A stretch of 64,000 bases of DNA from NCBI RefSeq assembly GCF_006539725.1, contig NZ_BJNO01000020.1, forward strand, positions 46,204 to 110,203, read 5' to 3'. A program made the position numbers and the translations under genes. This document shows, piece by piece, positions 63,901-64,000 of this stretch (the first letter of the stretch is position 1; the number at the start of each line of letters is the position of its first letter). Source of the stretch: Klebsiella terrigena. GTDB taxonomy: Bacteria; Pseudomonadota; Gammaproteobacteria; Enterobacterales; Enterobacteriaceae. The notes under the pieces were generated by a model, which did no database searches, had not been told where the DNA came from, and was given only the letters and a program-made list of their open reading frames with translations.

Positions 63901-64000
63901 CGGTTGGCGTCAGCCTCTCTTACGGCAGCCAGTCGTCGAAATCGACCCAGCGCAGCGAGCAGACCATCGCCCAGGGCAGCAGCCTGACGGCGGGGCGCGA
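57903..64000 (+). CDS. cdiA: CdiA-type contact-dependent inhibition effector, 3'-truncated
   Basis: An open frame of more than 2,030 codons reaching the window end. Domains in order: extended signal peptide (MNKNLYRIVFNKARGMLMVV, cut near PAQA), TPS domain with NPSGITCNGCGF (~residues 60-290), FHA-1 repeats (~residues 300-1150, repeated DNR/LDN motifs), a non-repetitive segment (~1150-1540) with YLVETDPRFTNQKQWLGSDY, probably receptor-binding, then FHA-2 repeats. The pretoxin and C-terminal toxin and the immunity gene are outside the window. Locus type is inferred from the CdiB-CdiC-CdiA order. Confidence 0.9.
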   Translation, partial: MNKNLYRIVFNKARGMLMVVADIARSGRAGAARSSAPGSLPRLLHGKISAISFGLWLAMGVIHPAQANIVADAGAPKNQQPTVMPSANGTPQVNIQTPSAAGVSRNTYSQFDVNQQGAILNNSHKNVQTQLGGMVAGNPWLAKGEAKVILNEVNSRDPSRLNGMIEVAGKKAQVVIANPSGITCNGCGFINANRATLTTGQAQLNNGNLTGYQVERGEVTIEGAGMESSGADYTDIIARSVKVNAGLWAKDLRVTTGRNRVDAAHQRIEKTGDDPATRPQLAVDVASLGGMYAGKIRMVGTESGVGVRNAGAIGAQAGSVSLSADGRIENSGTLRASEDATVRTAGEFSNGGALTAGHNLDIQAASLTGSRDSVLAAGVQNDGRLAESGDLRLHADGQLSVHGQTLAGGNLRASGQGVDVIGSRTQGQRVELDSGAGHLLTQNAGVNARDLTLRSGQTLNNDGGTLSADAITLSAQHLSNRKGKLVQTGSGALAVNLPGDIDNREGEIAANGDIQLAAHAVDNRSGKVLAAQGGSLTAHARTTLDNRQGTLAAAGDTRIDAGDLNNSQGLISAATGSGEIRSAQAVSNGKGRIEAAKTQTISAAGLDNQQGVIVADGATLALANGTFNNHSGSLYSHGALAIHSGALDNQFGYLASGGTLTFKGGDVDNRAGQFAAEQALNASFSAFLNHEGSLKALGAMTLSGGTLDNARGIVGAGGALEVGVTALDNRQGTLFSSADALLRADRLDNQGGQLAAQRTLSVNGGQLVNDSGGLIQSGGSLTIAADDISNRSGSIISSAAATLRSQQLHNAGGEIQSVGDLLIDSARGIVDNVSGLMRSGATLTLTAARLINHNTLGDNQGLEAQNIALASEALDNHSGMILADKSLTVRNGGELDNRSGGLAASGTVDIRGDGLALFNQDGTVKAGEMLRIDADSLDGGGQLLSLGDMALSSRRSLNNSGTMVANGSFTLASAGDITNGGRLLAGSRLDLTGHSLSNGASGEINAGQNTLNVSDTLFNAGLIDGGYTRINAGTLTNSGSGRIYGNAIGVNAITFNNLAENGTAATLAGRERVDLGVQTLNNRDRGLIYSGGDLLIGGALGDNGAAIGRAGTVDNHSATIESAGDMTIAAGQINNINDRFTTGIVTVSQDRLTEYQHTGSPNRWNAADDGVFVDRNSADGLRNLNTPDDTGSNNDSFNQFDYTRTVEETRILESDPAKILAGGNITLTGDRLLNDKSQVIAGGTLAIAGLQEVKNDDVTGERRTTDVGTATHYYRIRHKGGDEQGRDRTAYTPPSEIQSISLKPGQLISGGSVEGTPLTLAPLTPQGTAAAIGIAGAVAGQHTVSPGEPVTPPAGQQFEVTPAEGAIRIVGPNTTLPDNSLFTVNPAADVPYLVETDPRFTNQKQWLGSDYMQQALAGNGDTTLKRLGDGYYEQRLIREQVVALTGQRYLDGYTSDEEQFKALMDQGITFGKQYALKSGVALTPEQMALLTGDIVWLVNTTVKMPDGSLQSVLVPQVYAKVKPGDIDGSGALLAGNNVSIKLNGDLFNSGTLNGRRVLQLDADNITNRAGTLLGDDVRLNARSDINNIGGIIQGDSSLQALAGRDINATTTLADAQSVSGDNRFSRTTIDSVSGIYVQGDDGRLTLHSGRDITLSGAQVVASGERGEVQLVAGRDIQLNDVTTARRDNLVWDADNALSQSQSSSTGSEVTGKGSVTLSAGHDLSARGALLSSGAALNLGAGNNVTLAAGENSQTLDERHKVTGSSGWLSKTTTRTQDNVSRQTAQGSELNGDSVGITAGNDLTLRGSSVAGSGDVALRAGNDLRIDTQDEYNSEQHLKQEKKSGLMSSGGIGFSYGTQSVKTTDTGADITRAGSTVGSVNGDLTLRAGDNLTVNGSDLIAGQDMALSGKNVAITAAENQSRQTHVVEQKTSGLTLALSGTAGSALNSVVQATQDAKSAGSSRLQALQALQGVKAALSGVQAGQAARLDAAQGNDPANNNTVGVSLSYGSQSSKSTQRSEQTIAQGSSLTAGR

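Overview
The window reads as chromosome of a GC-rich member of the Enterobacteriaceae, most likely Klebsiella (K. oxytoca-like complex) or Raoultella. The reasons are the mrkABCDF type 3 fimbrial operon with mrkHIJ, a type 1 fim operon ending in fimK, a pecS/pecM pair between the two fimbrial loci, and the E. coli-like backbone araE-kduD-yqeF-yqeG. The species call is inference from remembered gene content; no search was run. REGION 1 (1-14.1 kb), carbohydrate uptake: the end of an oligogalacturonide ABC importer (togN, togA, togB); a minus-strand sucrose/raffinose-type cluster (permease, invertase, RafY-like porin) with a divergent CscR-like LacI repressor; araE; and a pectin-fragment module (kduD, ogl, kdgM) with KdgR-type boxes. 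A complete 127-bp ERIC element lies between invertase and porin genes. REGION 2 (14.1-19.4 kb): thiolase yqeF, a LysR regulator divergent from a PACE efflux protein, amino-acid carrier yqeG and a PdxI-like aldo/keto reductase. REGION 3 (19.7-27.6 kb): the c-di-GMP-controlled type 3 fimbriae, with mrkH (PilZ activator), mrkI (LuxR type) and mrkJ (EAL phosphodiesterase) convergent to mrkABCDF; an inverted TATCAA pair matching the MrkH box lies upstream of mrkA. REGION 4 (28-32.6 kb): a small ArsR/ACT/ABM operon, a DUF1471 peptide behind a strong CRP-like site, pecM/pecS around a palindrome, and a NicO nickel/cobalt exporter-like gene. REGION 5 (32.7-42.4 kb): a complete indole-3-acetate catabolic cluster (iacR, then iacHABICDEFG and an MHS-type MFS carrier). 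It looks like accessory cargo between pecS and fim. REGION 6 (42.5-55.5 kb): a small basic secreted protein, an Lrp/LysE pair, then type 1 fimbriae: fimB, fimE, a fimS invertible element captured in the OFF orientation, fimAICDFGH and fimK (HTH plus EAL). REGION 7 (55.6-64 kb): a two-partner-secretion locus of the contact-dependent-inhibition type, cdiB, a HlyC-like lysine acyltransferase and a very large cdiA that runs off the window before its C-terminal toxin. No rRNA, tRNA, CRISPR array, IS element or phage gene was recognised.
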